NCBI GenBank assembly: GCA_001606155.1
Contig: LODT01000037.1
Location: 1,054,001-1,118,000 of the forward strand
DNA: 64,000 nucleotides
Direction of reading: 5' to 3'
Source: Tieghemostelium lacteum
Lineage: Eukaryota; Evosea; Eumycetozoa; Dictyosteliales; Raperosteliaceae
Made by a program: the position numbers and the translations under genes. Below the pieces are notes generated by a model. The model was not told the DNA's origin and did not search any database. It saw nothing but the letters and a program-made list of their open reading frames with translations. This document shows, one piece after another, positions 11,259-24,981 of the stretch. Each line of letters opens with the position of its first letter. Within the stretch, counting starts at the first letter, position 1.

Positions 11259-14200
11259 TTAATAAAAATCTTGATCCAATGCTAATTGAGTATACAATTT
11301 TTTAGAGGAATCAGATAGAGACTTTTTCTCTTTCCAATATAATAGTAATTGTAATTCTTCTTGAATACTGTTGGATTTCAAATCTGGAGTTAGAGATTGA
11401 TTGGTGGTTGTAGGTTCATGTATCTTTGTGATGGTATAGAGTGATTCTTCACCAGGTAAAAGCTTTCTAACAATAAAATTATCAGTGGCTCTTGGTATCT
11501 TATATATCCACTGATCTAGAATATTTTGAAAGACTGCCAAAACACTGCTACTAGATGATCTAAATTCAAATCTAGAGTGAATAACTTTATACTGTTGATG
11601 TGATGATGCATTCAGGGATGGTGTTGTTGATGTTGATGATCCTAAATTACCACTACTACCACCACTGCTATTAGTACCACTGCTGAAATAAGTTGGATTT
11701 ATAAATTGATTATTTTCAGTTGGTTTCTCCATACCACTGACTATAAAACAAAATTGATCGTTAAACCATGTACTGGAACTATAGGCAAATTGGAAATTAC
11801 TGTTACCAAAGTATCCAGCTTCCACTTGATGGAATGGGTAGAGATCAAAGCATTCTGCAATGAGTTGAGGTGTTACATAACCTTCAAATACGATATCTTG
11901 TTGATATACAGCTTCAAATCTAGGCCACTGTTGAAGGAATTGATGGTTATTGTATTTAAATGGAATTAGGAATTGGTTCCAGTCCAATGGATAATCTGAT
12001 AAATGAGTTTCAAATGGAACTGCAAATATAATACCAGGTGGAATGTGAGATATTCCATTTGGGATATTAGCACCTGGTCCAATTAGAACATCATTAGGTA
12101 TAGGAGTGGCAATAATAACGGTATTAGATGCATTGTTTGCATAGGCCAATGCAGATGTTGCACTAGTAGTTCTTGAAGCACTATTAAGTTGATTGTTAAT
12201 AGAATTTGCATTATTGGAAGAGATTGGCGATGTGGTACTAGTTGGTGAAGTTGATATAGTAGATGATATTGGAGGTGATTGAGATGGGTTAGTACTACTT
12301 CCAGTGGATGTACTACCAGCATTTGCATTTGGATTGATACCTGATGAAGGTGCTTTAGGACGTTTAACCTGAATAGTCTGTTGTTCAAGTTCTCCAACTC
12401 CACAAGGTTGATTATAAATCAAAGTCACAGAGACCTGGTTTTGGTCTAGCCCAGTTACTTGAATTGGAATATCAATTTGATAGGGTTTGTCTGGTAGAAG
12501 TTTAGGAATTTGATATTTACATTGAGTTTGAGTATATGGCATATCAAGGTGTCCTTGTAGTCCTACAATTACAGTGAGGTTTTTGATGGTGAATTGAATG
12601 ACATTGGTTACAGTAAGGTATACAGTAACAGTATGCAATGTTGGATGTGTAGTATGACTAATCTCAACCCAAACAGGATCAGAAACACCTGAAACTAGTA
12701 ATGTTTCACGTGATGGTTTGTCACGAATTGATGAACCGTAGTGTTGACCTGCTAGACCTGTTATAGCTTTCTTGCATTCATAGGCAAATATATCCAAAGT
12801 TGATCTTAGTCCATTAGATGTCTCCAAGATCTCCAGAGGGATACAGTAATGGAAATCAATTGGATTCTGTTGGAGATTACCAAGTGATCTGATAGTACTA
12901 TATTTACCGTTATTTGGTGTACTTGAACTACTAAATAAGAGTCTTTTAACAAATCTTGCTCTGTTAAAGACTGACTTGTTATGTGGATAGGTTGATAGAA
13001 TGTCATCGAGTGTTCTGAGTACACTAGTTTCTGAAGATGGTATATTCAAACCTAGAAGATACAAACTCTCTATAGCTCCCAACCACAAACCTGATAGAGA
13101 ATGTAACTGAGCTGGAGATGTCTTAGCATACTGACTTACACCCATCAACATCTCTCTAATACTTCCATTGAATTGAGTGTATTTTGGTTGGTTATCTAGA
13201 AACAAGAAACGTCTTCTAATCACACCTATAATCAATGATGCATCTGATTGTTCGTACACCTTATTGGCAGGAGACTTCAACAAATGTGTGCACAATAAGA
13301 ATACAGATTGTAGACATATGTAATCTGAAGGTATCATATGAACCTGCTCTAGTATCTCTGATCTTAGTAAACCAACAAGTTTAGTAACCTGTGGTGAATC
13401 ACTATTCAAAGTAACTCTACATAACCAATCAACAAATCTCAAGCAATACTCTAGTGCACTGATTCTCTCGTCTGACCACATTAGACATCTAAGACAAATC
13501 TCGGTGATATTGAGTGCAGCTTGATGGAGGAAATAGAGTAATGATGAATTTGGTTTTCCAGATGTTGAAGATCCAGATGAACTTGTACTTGAGAATGAGT
13601 CACTTCCACTACTTTGTTCCTGATCTTGATAGAGATATTTAGAGAGAATGTTATGGTGAGAAGCTACCATAGAAATTACAATTTCTTCTCTAAATGATGA
13701 GGTGTCATCTTGAAAGACACATAAAAGTGCTGGGTCTTGCATTAAAGGTGTGAATAGTGTGCTTTTACCATTTGATGTCACATGACGATCGATAATCAAC
13801 TCAAATGTCTTGATGAGGTAACTCAGACGTTGGTTACTATCGGATATTGATTTTATAGATGGTAACACTTTGAGAAGAGTCTGAAGGAGTAGGTCATCAG
13901 GTAACATTGGGAAGACTGACATGAGTGCAAGGAGTATAGGTAAAGGGTTCATTGTGATACCTTCACGTTTCAGTAAGCCTATAAAAGCAGTTACAACTGG
14001 ATTGATCCATAACTCATGATGTTGATTCTTTTGAGTCAATAATAGATCCAAAATTGCTTTTCCACAAGAGAATACCAAACTGTCTGAAGTGGAGTCTAAG
14101 AGAGATATATAATAGTCAACTAAAAATGGGACTATGGTTTGTGGTGTGGTTTTTTGTTGGGGGTTTTGACCGCCGAGTCGGAGAGGAGTGAGTTTAAAAG

Positions 14201-15082
14201 TGTCTCCTCCTGAAGGCCAATAAGGCTGCACTGTACTTCTAGATATAGCATCTGCAAGATAGGTTAGAGTATTCACAACTACATGTCGCTTAAGTTGGTC
14301 AATTTGTTGTGCACGTTCGAATATAAGGTCGAAATGGTCGACTAGACGTACAGTTATACCATCAGCTATACGAGTGAGTTGTTGACGTCTGTATAGATTA
14401 TTACTATCACACTCATCCGAGTGACTTACAGATCTGCTAATCTCAGAGTAGAGGTTAGATACCGATTGGAAAGATACAGTGTACACTGAAGCTACAGGTT
14501 CCTCTAAAAGTCTCTCTACTATCAAATCCCACCCAGTTTGAACAAAAGATTTATAGTTATTCAAAACCGACTTTTTATAAAACAGTAATGATACCAATGT
14601 GTCCAATGCAGTCTTTCTAACTGACTGATTATTATGTTTAACCAAATGTCCAAAATCAGTGTTTCCAACTAATAACAGTTCTGTAAATATTTCATTTACG
14701 TTTGGTAGTACCTTTAGAATTGCTATAACAACCTCTACATCATCCGATCCTAAATCTTTTACAATCAGTGGTATTACAATAGAGAAATCAGTTGATGAAA
14801 CAGCTTTCATTGATCTAAGTGCATTGTAACATTGTATTCTTGCTGTTTTACTATCTGTATCATGTAATACCTTTATAATAGTTTACCATTCGAAATAAGT
14901 ATATTGAACACCTCTATCCTAAAATCTCTATAAATAATTACTTTTATAATTGAACTATAAAATAAAGATGGATCCTTTCCTTGATTTATCCAATAGAAAT
15001 TCAATTTTGATAGACCAGCAATCTGTTTTACAGTATCACTACTGCTTATATCATCATAGATTTCTGATTCCATGTGATTCAT
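11259..15082 (-). CDS. TPLATE-like adaptor subunit of the TSET complex
   Basis: The main frame runs from 14880 or so to a stop at 11259, with 1183 residues after the Met at 14810. A separate upstream frame starting at 15082 (MNHMESEIYDD) supplies about 67 N-terminal residues. The long N-terminal part is an alpha-solenoid like adaptor beta/gamma trunks (FGHLVKHNNQSVRKTALD and VYTVSFQSVSNLYSEI resemble plant TPLATE). It is followed by a Ser/Thr/Asn-rich linker (around 12080-12350) and a C-terminal appendage-like region (YPLDWNQFLIPFKY). TSET is an ancient endocytic coat relative of AP complexes and COPI, kept in plants and Dictyostelium. The two frames do not join cleanly: between 14865 and 14881 there is either a 16-nt intron (too short for this genome) or a small deletion. 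A generic adaptin-like protein is the alternative. Confidence 0.7.
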
Positions 15083-16179
15083 TTTCGAAGGCTTTTATTA
15101 TCTATCTAACTAACTATATATATTACAAAGTCTATTTTACAAAAAATTCTTTCTTAGATAGATATTAATATTTTTGCCTCTTTGATGGTAAAGTTTTGAA
15201 AAAAATGTTTTTAAATAAAAAAAAAATCATAACACACAATTCATGAATTCACACTCAAATGGTTTATCAATTGAAACTAAAAAGGATTTTCAAGTACAAA
15301 CTGATGGTATCAGCTGTACTACTTTATTCTCTCGTAAACCATATTTGTATCTTTGGATTGATTAAGGAGGTGTTGTAAATAGGAAATCACATAATCATGT
15401 TAATAATACAACTATAATGCCAAATATTTCAGTTGTGGAAACCTTTGGAACCAAATGAAATAGAATGCTATAGATGTATGTCTATAACTCCTCATGTTTT
15501 ATTTTAAATCATGAAATTGTGTGTTGTGTGGGGGTGTGGGAATGGGTGTGTTTGAATTTTATTTAAAAATTTTTGATTGTATTATAATAAACGAATTCAA
15601 AGTAATTGTTTAAAATTATTTTTTTATTTTACTTCCATTTATTGATTGCAACTCTCACTTGCACAACTAGATACTGACTGTCATTTATCAGAGACATCAA
15701 AAGAAAAATTTTTTGTAAAATTTGATGAAAATTAGATTTTGGGATATTTTTATTTTAGTTTTATTATAATTGTTGCAAAAACTAAAAAAATAATCAAATT
15801 TATTAGTACATCCAATCACATACACGCATTTCCCTCATTTTCTATTATTGTTATTATTATTATATTTTTTTTTTTTCCATTTCATTTAAATTACTTTTAT
15901 AATAACCTATTTAGTTGGCCCATCAATTTCATTTAATTTTATTTTTTGTAGTTGTTCTAAAAATAAAAATCCAAAACCAAACCATCAACAACACCCCACT
16001 TGACAAATCAAAAAAGTGTAAATTAGAGGATCTAGATCACTTCAAGTACGTTATTTTAAATTAAGAATGGGACATCCTTTAGAACTCTCTGTCATTGAAA
16101 ATAGTATGTCAATTTTGTCTCATCACACTTTAAAAACACTAAACAACACAAAAATATTTATATATTTATACATTAATAA
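15083..16179. other. Intergenic, divergent promoters of TPLATE-like and CARMIL-like genes
   Basis: No convincing gene is seen in this 1.1 kb. A less AT-rich island at about 15260-15550 stands out, including a G/T-rich cluster (separate entry). From 15560 onward it is A/T-rich with long poly-T tracts. The small frame at 15739-15936 is low-complexity Phe/Ile and is not supported. Confidence 0.5.
15519..15554 (+). promoter_or_regulatory. G/T-rich cluster resembling GBF G-boxes
   Basis: A run built of GTGTG, GGGGTGTGGG and GGGTGTG units stands out from the surrounding AT-rich DNA. G-box binding factor (GBF) of Dictyostelium binds G/T- or CA-rich elements in promoters of genes induced after aggregation. 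It lies about 440 bp from the TPLATE-like start and 630 bp from the CARMIL-like start. The assignment is by composition only. Confidence 0.35.
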
Positions 16180-19100
16180 ATGAAACTTAAATTACAACAA
16201 CAACAACAACAACAAAATCACCAAAATCAACAACAATTAAAACTAACATTATTCTCACATAATATATTACAATATCAATCTACTTGTACTTATTTAGATT
16301 ATATAGAGGAATGGATAAATCAATACTATTCACAGTTTTCAGAGAAGGTTATATTTAAATCACATATACTAAGTCATAAAAAGGGTGGAAGTTTGGAGTC
16401 AAAGTGGGCATCATCTATATTGATCATCACAGATTATCACATGTTACTCTTTCATGAGGGTAAAGAACTAACAAAAAAACCACCAAAAGATCACCACATT
16501 TATGATTGTAAAAAGATTTCCAATAAAGTAGATTATGTTGTATCATTTACCTTTCAAAAAGGTAAACAAAAGTCCAAAGTTATCCTAAAAGCTGATCAAA
16601 TGAATTATATAGTATCATTAGTCAGAAGATTAAGATTACCTCTGGATTCGGAACATTGTAAAACAGATTTAATTATAAATCTAAAGTTTAGGTATGGCAT
16701 TTATATTTATATCTAACTAACATACATAATACTAATATGCACCCTATTATAGTAATAAACAAATTATTACAAAAAAAGAAGAAACTATATTTGAAGAATA
16801 CGTTAGTCTATATAAAGGATGGTGCAGTTATTTTAATTCAGAACCTAGCCCAATAATATACAATTATATACAGAGATTAATAATTCAAAACAATACTGAA
16901 ATCAATTTAAATGAAATTCAATTATCAGAGGGTTCTGAAATGGTATTAGATTTCATTCCATTCTTTAATTCACTACGTCACAATGAATACTTTAATTCAT
17001 TGATTGTTAAAGATCTAAAGAAAGAATCACAAGTAAAGGCATTCTCTGATTTACTACTACACAACTCTCAATTGAAAAAATTAATCATTAAAAGATCTGG
17101 AAATGATTCACTTCAAAATATATTTTTATCATTATCATTGAATAAGAAGAACTCAATTCAGGTATGTAAATTTGATTTATCAGATATAGATGTAGAGACA
17201 TCTCTAACTTTTTAGATATATAATTATAAATCATAGATATTAGATATATCAGAACAGATATTGTCAACTAGATCTATAAGTTCATTAGTTAATTGTTTAA
17301 CTACATTTAATCATTCATTAATTTATTTGAATTTATCCAATTGTGGTATTCCACCAAAATCAATGACAATGCTGTTTGAGGCACTTGAAAAGAATTATGG
17401 AATGTCATTGACACTGGAATATTTAAATATATCCTATAACAAACTGGATGAACAGGCAAACAATGCATTTATATCTTGGATTGTAAAATCAAGATTAATG
17501 TTACATTTAAAAACTCTAATTTTAGATTCAGTTGGTATTACCAGTACAACACTTCAAAATTTAAAATTTTTACCAAAATTAGTAAGTATATTTATCCAAT
17601 TGATTTTGTAATTGTAAATAGTAATCTAACTATTTTAAATCGTTTATAGGAACATTTGGATTTATCACATAATAAATTTGATATTTCAGATTTAGAAAGA
17701 TTCTTTTATATACTATCAATAGAGACACTGTACAGAATTGACTGTAACTATTGTAATTTACCTAAAGAATTGGTTGCTGTGATATTCCATAAGATGTCAT
17801 TTAAGAAACTAAATGTACATTTAGAATTGGCAGGACTGGTGATTGGAGATGACTGGGATATGGTTTATGTAAATTTGTTGATTTTTAAAGATACTCCTAT
17901 ATCTATAGGAACTTTGAGAATGGAGAACTCAAAGTGTACTGAGAGGTCTATCATTCATCTACTCAATACTCTGGCAGACATTAAAATACAGCAATTAACA
18001 CTAGATAATATATCAATAAGTGGAAGTGCTCTAACATCACATGGTGATAAACTATCGGAATCTCAAATTTCATTTATAAAGAAATCAAATAACCCAGATT
18101 TGGATTCAGATTCCAATAGTAGTAGTTCTGGATCTTCTTCAACTGGTGGTAATAACAGTGCATCGTCTCCTACAAGTTCCAATTCAACTCCTACGGGTAT
18201 TGGTAGTGTTCAGCCTAGTTCACATAATAACAGTCCTAATAACTCAAACAACTCACTAAAGTCTTTACTTAACCCTTTGCAACCTATTATATCAACGTTG
18301 GGTGGAGGTAATGGGTTACTAATGTCTGCTGAACATGACTACACATTGGATATCAAACAATTCCAAAATTCATTTTTAAAGGCACTTTCAAGGATCTATT
18401 TTAACCCAGAGTTAAAGAGTTTGTGTATTGCAAATATAGGTCGTTTGTTAAAGTCTTTCTTACCAACACTTTCCAAACCTTCATCTGTTGTTTATTTGGA
18501 TATCAGTGGTAATTCATTAGCTGATCAAGGTGCTATACTACTCGGTCAGGCATTGTCTCAGAATAGGTCAATACTATCACTTAACTTTGACAGTAACCAA
18601 ATTACAAACGTTGGATGGGCTAATATTAATAGTTCCATATCACTGGACACTGGATTTCATAATAATATATACAATAGTTCGACGATGGTTACTCCAACTC
18701 TACCAAGTACGCCATCACCTTCTAATCTATACTCTATAGTATACCCCTCAGATGACATTGATCGTCTACTGAATGCCACTACTTCAGATCCAGAAGAGAG
18801 ATTCAATATCAACCAAACTTTATCTAAGTTACAAATGACTTTGCATACCAATAGTCTGCACTACTCGAGGGAATACAATAAATTGCAGTACCCTGTTGGA
18901 TTCCAATATAGAAAGCATGATCTTTACAGACACCATGTACCTCTTACACCTATGATACTGTACCCCATCACACCAATGCCTAAGGAGATTCAACTTAAAC
19001 TCGCTGAAAAGGTATCCTTTTCATTAGAACCTGTTAATCAATCAACAATATCAAGTATACATCTGTTCCTTAGAGACCCTTCAACCAGAATGACTAGCAA

Positions 19101-19881
19101 TCCCAAGTTCCGTAACAGGTTAAACACACTAGTTCAATACACAAATAATCATTCACTACCTTCTAGAAACTCTCCAATTCCATTTATACTCTCTATACCT
19201 GATGAACAATCTAGTTATCTAAATCTTGCAATTACAGTAGACCCACATCAACATCTACCTGAAAGCAATGAAAAGAACCATATTCTAACACCTAGAAGTT
19301 CATTTAGTAGTAGTAGTAACAGTAACAGTGCCGGAAACAGTTTCTCAAGTCTTCCACCTCTACACACCTCAACAACCGTAAACACCTCCATATCAGAAAC
19401 TCCAAAATCTCTAATAGACAGTTGCAACACTCAATCCTCAATAGATGAACAAGAGGTATTAGAAGAAATCCAATGTCTAGAATCAGCAATAGACTATTGT
19501 TTTAATTTTGTAGATGATCTCAAATCATTCCCTGGTTTGAATTCAACATCACAAACAATACAACAACTAAAACAACAACAAAGACACTTGAAAACCCTCT
19601 CACCAGTATCCTCACCTTCGCTAACTAGAAAATCAAGTTCCATCTCCAATTCTGCATCAAACAGTTTTAATAACGGATCTCCATCCATTACCGTATCACC
19701 ATCACACTCCAGCAGTGGTTTGGAACCTTCACTAGACTCACCAGAATCCTCTAGAAGATCTAGATCCTATACTCTCATTGAAAATGCACTATCAGACAAT
19801 TATTCACGATCCTACAAAAATCTTCTTAATCTAGACAATGATCAAGATCAACAGCAACCTTCCACCAACGAATCTGATTAA
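16180..19881 (+). CDS. CARMIL-like PH and leucine-rich-repeat protein
   Basis: Four exons (16180-16691, 16753-17161, 17237-17581, 17650-19881) join in frame to 1165 residues. After a poly-Gln start, residues about 20-165 form a non-canonical PH-like domain that ends in LKF, as CARMIL proteins do. Leucine-rich repeats of RNI type follow (LIYLNLSNCGIP, LEYLNISYNKLD, HLDLSHNKFD, VVYLDISGNSLADQGA). The last 250 residues are Ser/Asn-rich and probably disordered. CARMILs link capping protein and myosin I to actin assembly at the membrane. The capping-protein-interaction motif of true CARMILs (LxHxTxxRPK type) is not visible, so this is a relative whose capping-protein role is doubtful. Its position, head-to-head with the TPLATE-like gene, suggests separate regulation from the 1.1 kb gap. 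Confidence 0.65.
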
Positions 19882-20134
19882 ATTCTCTTTTCCAACTAAA
19901 ATATTTTTTCAGATTTCTTTTGAAATTTCAAACTGGTTTAAAAAAATAAATTTTCATTAATTTAAATTAAATTTTATAAAATTCTATACTTTTGGGAACG
20001 CGTTTAGCGATTTTTCATAATTATCATAAATATCTGCAGACACAAACTCTCAGAATTGAGATGATTTTTTTTTTGTTCGAACCCAAGTAAACCAAAGGTT
20101 TTTTAAATTTTATACCGAACCATCATTTTTTAAA

Positions 20135-23100
20135 ATGAATAGGCATAATAACATATCATATAAACCATCAATTTTAATAGTATTATTTTTATTTTTAACT
20201 ATTAATTTAAATTTATTTGTTAATGGGCAAACCCTACCATCTTTTGTAGACAGCATGTCTATACCTAAAATCACTATGGATAATACTGGAGCATGTCTTG
20301 CAATATTTGATTTACTTGTAACATCAGATTACCAAGGTGTTTCAAATTATTCATCAGGAGTTATTTATCCACCTAAACCTATATCATCTAAATCACTAGT
20401 CTCAATACAATTAAATTTGCCAATAGGTGCAATATTATCATTTAATCTTCTTGATACTTTATCTAATCCATATAACCTTGAATTTCCTCAATATAAATGT
20501 TACAGTAAGTATAGATAAAAATATTTTAGAAATCAGTTTATAATAATTAATATGAATATTTAATTTATAGTTGTTACACAGTTACAAGTTACCAATCCTT
20601 ATACAACAATATATTCATATAATAATAAGTTATTTAAATCATATCAAATGAAACCAGCTATTAGATATAATTCTATAAATTTGGGATTTCCAGTCATTCA
20701 ATCATCAACTAATAGTCCATTATCTTTGGACACTTTGGCAATGCCATATGATAATGTGGTAATATTGAATATGCAATATAAATATCCATTTAACGTTGCA
20801 TCTAGTAATAATCAAGTTGAACTCAAGTCCACTATAAACTTTAACGCTTTAACAACATTATTTTCAACTGATCTTGAAAGTAAAGTATATCACTCTAATA
20901 TTTTAAAAATTTATATGTTCTGTTAGTGTAACTACATTCTAATTCAAATTAATTTTATAAAATAGATTCAGTGGGTCAACCATCATTTGAAGTTGGAAGT
21001 TATAATGATTATCCTGGAGTGAAAATGTTTTCTCTTGCTGTAAATAATATGGTTACAAAGTCAAGAGTTATTGCTTATGTATCTGAAGAAGATGGTCCAC
21101 TCCAATTTTATCCAGTGCTGGGTAATAATCAGACTGTTATTATGATTGGTCATTATTTAGGGATTGAGGAGTCTTCACCTCAAGGTCCTTTCAATGTCAA
21201 TATTGTGTCTATGGGAAGTGTTGCTCCACCTTTATTATCCATTACCTATAGTCTTCCAGCAAAAACAACTAAACCAGACCCAGGATCAGCTCAATTGACT
21301 GTAGTTAATACCTATAGTTTATCTTTTGGTACTATAACATCAACTATAGTCAATCAAGGATTATCATTACTTACAACTCCATTCTTTACTCAATTTAATC
21401 CTATGAATAGTTTTCCATATGGTGCACTTTCTGGAAAGTATACATCAATCAATTATATGATTAATTTACCATTGTCTAAGTTTGCCAAAAGCGGATTTCT
21501 AAATGCTAAACTTGGAACTATAACTTTAGTAAAGCCAAACCCTAATTATTCAGTTGATACCACAGCACCACAGTTATATGACTTTGAATTCATTCCACTT
21601 GAAGATCCAACCACTATTTTAGTGCGTACCAGAGTTAGTGATGATATATCCGGTGTAAAAGTCATCATTGCAGGTACTACCAAAATCTTGGATGTAGGGG
21701 ACCTTGTTGATGGCGATTCACTTAATGGTGTCTATGAAAAGATATTTAATTTCATGGCATATAGAATTGCCACTCAAAACCAAGCTATTATAGTATTTGA
21801 TAATGCAGTGAATGGGTTAAGCATCTTTCCAAATACAATGTTCACATGGCCACAAGTTTTCTTTGACCTAGCTAGTATCAATATTTTCTATTTTGATAAA
21901 CAAAATAGTGATATTTCAGTTAATGGTACTTGGAATGCACTGTATTTCTCTTATAATAATCCAGATATCACTAGAAAGTTTGGTTTCAAATTGATATCTA
22001 CTTATGAAATTGCACTTCAGTTTTCAGACGATGTTGGTACTATGGATACTAGACCTTATGATATTGCAAGTTGGGATGAATCAGTAGAACTCTTTAAAGT
22101 AGACTTTTACATTCCTCCAAGACTCTTTTCAGGTAACTTAGATTATATCTTCCAAGTTGATGGTGAAGATTATGATACATCTACATTCTCTACTCTCGTA
22201 GGCCCAAATGCAACTTTAACTGTATATTCGTCTAGTATGTATTAAGTATACTAAATATATTATTACTATACTAACTATTTTTTGGTTGTATATACAGATG
22301 CTGACGAAATGCCACCTATAGTTAATAACATAACTACTTCAGGAGATCTTATTATACTAGAAAATGATATTGTCTTTTTTGTATTTAATATCACTGAGGA
22401 TTATAATGATATTGAATCTATAAATATAACTATTGCTAGTGAATTAGATCCCGTAGGTTATAGAAATGAATTTAAATTTGGTACAAATACTAAACAGGTA
22501 AGCGTATCTGTTAATTTTACTATATTGTCATCAGTATGTGTTCCCCAAACTTTTTATATAAAAGAGTTGTCAACTAGGGATTCAAGTGGTCACTACGCAA
22601 ATTCAAATATTCATATACAATCCATAATACCAAATATGTATACACCTGCAATTTTCAATCCACTTTATAAATTCTCGGACTATCTGACTAGTCAGCTTGT
22701 TAGGGTCACTTGTTCTTCTCCATCTACTGATACTCTAGGACCTACAATTATGGATTTTAAATTGTCAACTAATGAATTGGATGTCTCTTCAATGAACAGA
22801 TCAGTTACTGTTACTTTTGAAGTTGTGGATTTATCTGGTATATCTACTAGACATGTTCCTATCATCTATCTAGAAACATACCAAGCTAGTTATGTATCAG
22901 CTCAGTTTCCTGCTAAACTAGTGAGACCAATTAGTAACATATCTTTAGCAAGATATTCAACTGATATCTCAGTTCCTTACATGTTCGGGTATCCATTTGG
23001 TATTGGTGTTTCAGTTTATGGTCTCTATGATTTGGCACTGAATCTTCAAGGTCTTCCATTTGGTCTACTACAACAAAGTAACTATAATGCCATTATTAAA

Positions 23101-24462
23101 ACTGTAAATACATACAATGGACCTATAATTGAAAGCTCTTACCCATTTAATGCAAATGGAGGTACTTTTGCAATCTATGGTAGAAAGTTTGGTATAGATC
23201 CAACTCAAGTTATAGTATCTATTGTGGATAATTATGTGACTAGAAATTACACACAATCTGCTTTTGAACAATTCAGTGGTATTTATATTAGATTCCCAAT
23301 ACCTAAACCTGTTGCACAATATTTTGAAGTTAGAGTTATTGTAAATTCAACTGTTTCCAATACCTATCTAGTTGGTACATATACCCCTCCAACTCTGCCA
23401 CCAACTAGTACTCCAGTTAACCCACCAAAATGTCCAGGATCACCATCAGAATGTTCTGGAAATGGAAACTGCATAGTAAATGAACAGAAGGCTAGTTGTC
23501 AGTGTACAAAACCTTGGGTTGGTGATGATTGTTCTTATAAGATATTCATAGTACCACAACCTTCAGTAGACCCAAATGAACCTAATTCTACCATTGATTT
23601 CACACCACCTGCAACAAACAGCCAAGAACCAAGTGAAGAAGTTATATTCTACACTTCTCTAGTCAGTATTCTTTCAATCAGAGAAATTCAAATTGATCAA
23701 ACAGTTCTTCATGATTACACCTTCAAAGAATGGATGTACAAAGATATAAGCACAAATCAATCAAAGATCTACCAATATCTCACCAATATCACTCATGAAG
23801 TATATAAAAGTAATACATTGGTAAATGTCAGTATTGAATGGTTTGATGATTACACAAATATCTCATTTGCTGATCAGATAATTGAAATGACACCTTCATC
23901 TCTAAAATATAGAATTGAATTAAGTCCATATCAATTTGAAAAGTCAACCAACACAATGGATATCAGATTCTTAGTTTCATTAAGTTCAAATGGAAGTGAT
24001 GAATCATGCTCACTCCAGAAACAAGGTGATGTTTTTGAAAATGATTTCGTCAGTTTAGAACTCGATAATCACAGTTTCTATGGAAGATTCATCAAGAGAG
24101 CAGTTGTAGATGGTAGAAACAGATTAATTTCAAATACTATCGAATCATTATCACAGGAAAACAGTGAATCAAGTGCAATTGTTTCTATCCATATTCCAAA
24201 TTTTGAAGATTCTGCAATTCTTGATCCTGATTTTTCAATTCTTATCAATCATGATCCAATTACATCTGATACTGATGGTTCATTCTGTAAATCCAAAGAA
24301 AATAGTGGTCTTTCTAAAACTAAAATTGCAGGTATTGTAATTGGTTGTGTTGCATTTGCAGTCATTACATCAGCTACCACTGCCTATATAATCTATAAAA
24401 AGAAACAACAAAAAAATTTAATCAAAAAACTAAATTTAAAAATGAATGCTCTAGATAAATAA
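20135..24462 (+). CDS. ComC-like EGF-domain transmembrane protein, copy 1
   Basis: Four exons (20135-20504, 20571-20879, 20966-22234, 22298-24462) join in frame to 1370 residues. A signal peptide ends at about VNGQ. The long ectodomain has beta-sandwich-like repeats and many N-glycosylation sites. One EGF-like module follows near residue 1027 (CPGSPSECSGNGNC...CQCTKPWVGDDC), then a conserved domain of about 270 residues, a membrane helix near 1323-1345 (IAGIVIGCVAFAVITSATTA) and a short basic tail (IYKKKQQK). This matches the ComC family of Dictyostelium, defined by a communication mutant in which cell-cell signalling in development fails. A role as a surface adhesion or signalling protein is inferred from that. 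Everything from the EGF module on is almost identical to copy 2, while the distal ectodomain is diverged. Three introns present in copy 2 are absent here. Confidence 0.75.
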
Positions 24463-24981
24463 GAATTTTAATAAATCCATTTAATGTCTCGTACACTTTC
24501 AGAATTGAGGTGTGGGTTACTTCAAATAATAATTTTTTTTTATTTTGAAATTTTAAAAATGATCATTTTTCAACCTCACACCCCACATCGGATACTTTTC
24601 ATGTAAACCGCTGAAAGATATTGACTGGATTTTTATAACAATGACCTCGATTTAAATCTTGCATATAAGATACTTTAAGATTCATTTTTATCTAAAATTA
24701 ACACTGAATATGTTGGTATAAAATAAAGTTCTGTATTTTTAGTAAACCTTCCTTTATTGTAAATACACTCACGTGGTTTAATTACTTTAATTAGGGTTTA
24801 ATTAAATACAATTACTCTTTATAGGACTCCTAATTTTAATTAAATATCACCAATGAATCCAAAATTTACTATAAATTCATTTGATTTAAAATATCAAAAT
24901 CATTAAACAAAAACAACAATCAAATATAAATATCAATCAAATAATCTTCAATTCACTTTAAAACTTAAAATATCTATAAAA
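24463..24981. other. Intergenic: comC copy 1 terminator and MRH-like copy 1 promoter
   Basis: It has a poly-T tract flanked by GGTGTGGG (about 24510) and CCTCACACCCC (about 24575), an imperfect inverted pair. From about 24750 the sequence is strongly conserved with the promoter of the second MRH-like gene, including CACGTGG at 24770-24776 (212 bp upstream of the ATG; 211 bp in the second copy) and a purine/pyrimidine-mirrored TTTAATTAGGGTTTAATTAAA block. Confidence 0.5.

Noticed and set aside
15739-15936. 65-codon plus-strand frame in the TPLATE/CARMIL gap
   Set aside because: Low-complexity Phe/Ile from poly-T tracts; no start context or conservation visible.
20075-20084. GTTCGAACCC, a match to the tRNA B-box
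   Set aside because: No A-box, acceptor stem or cloverleaf can be formed around it on either strand.
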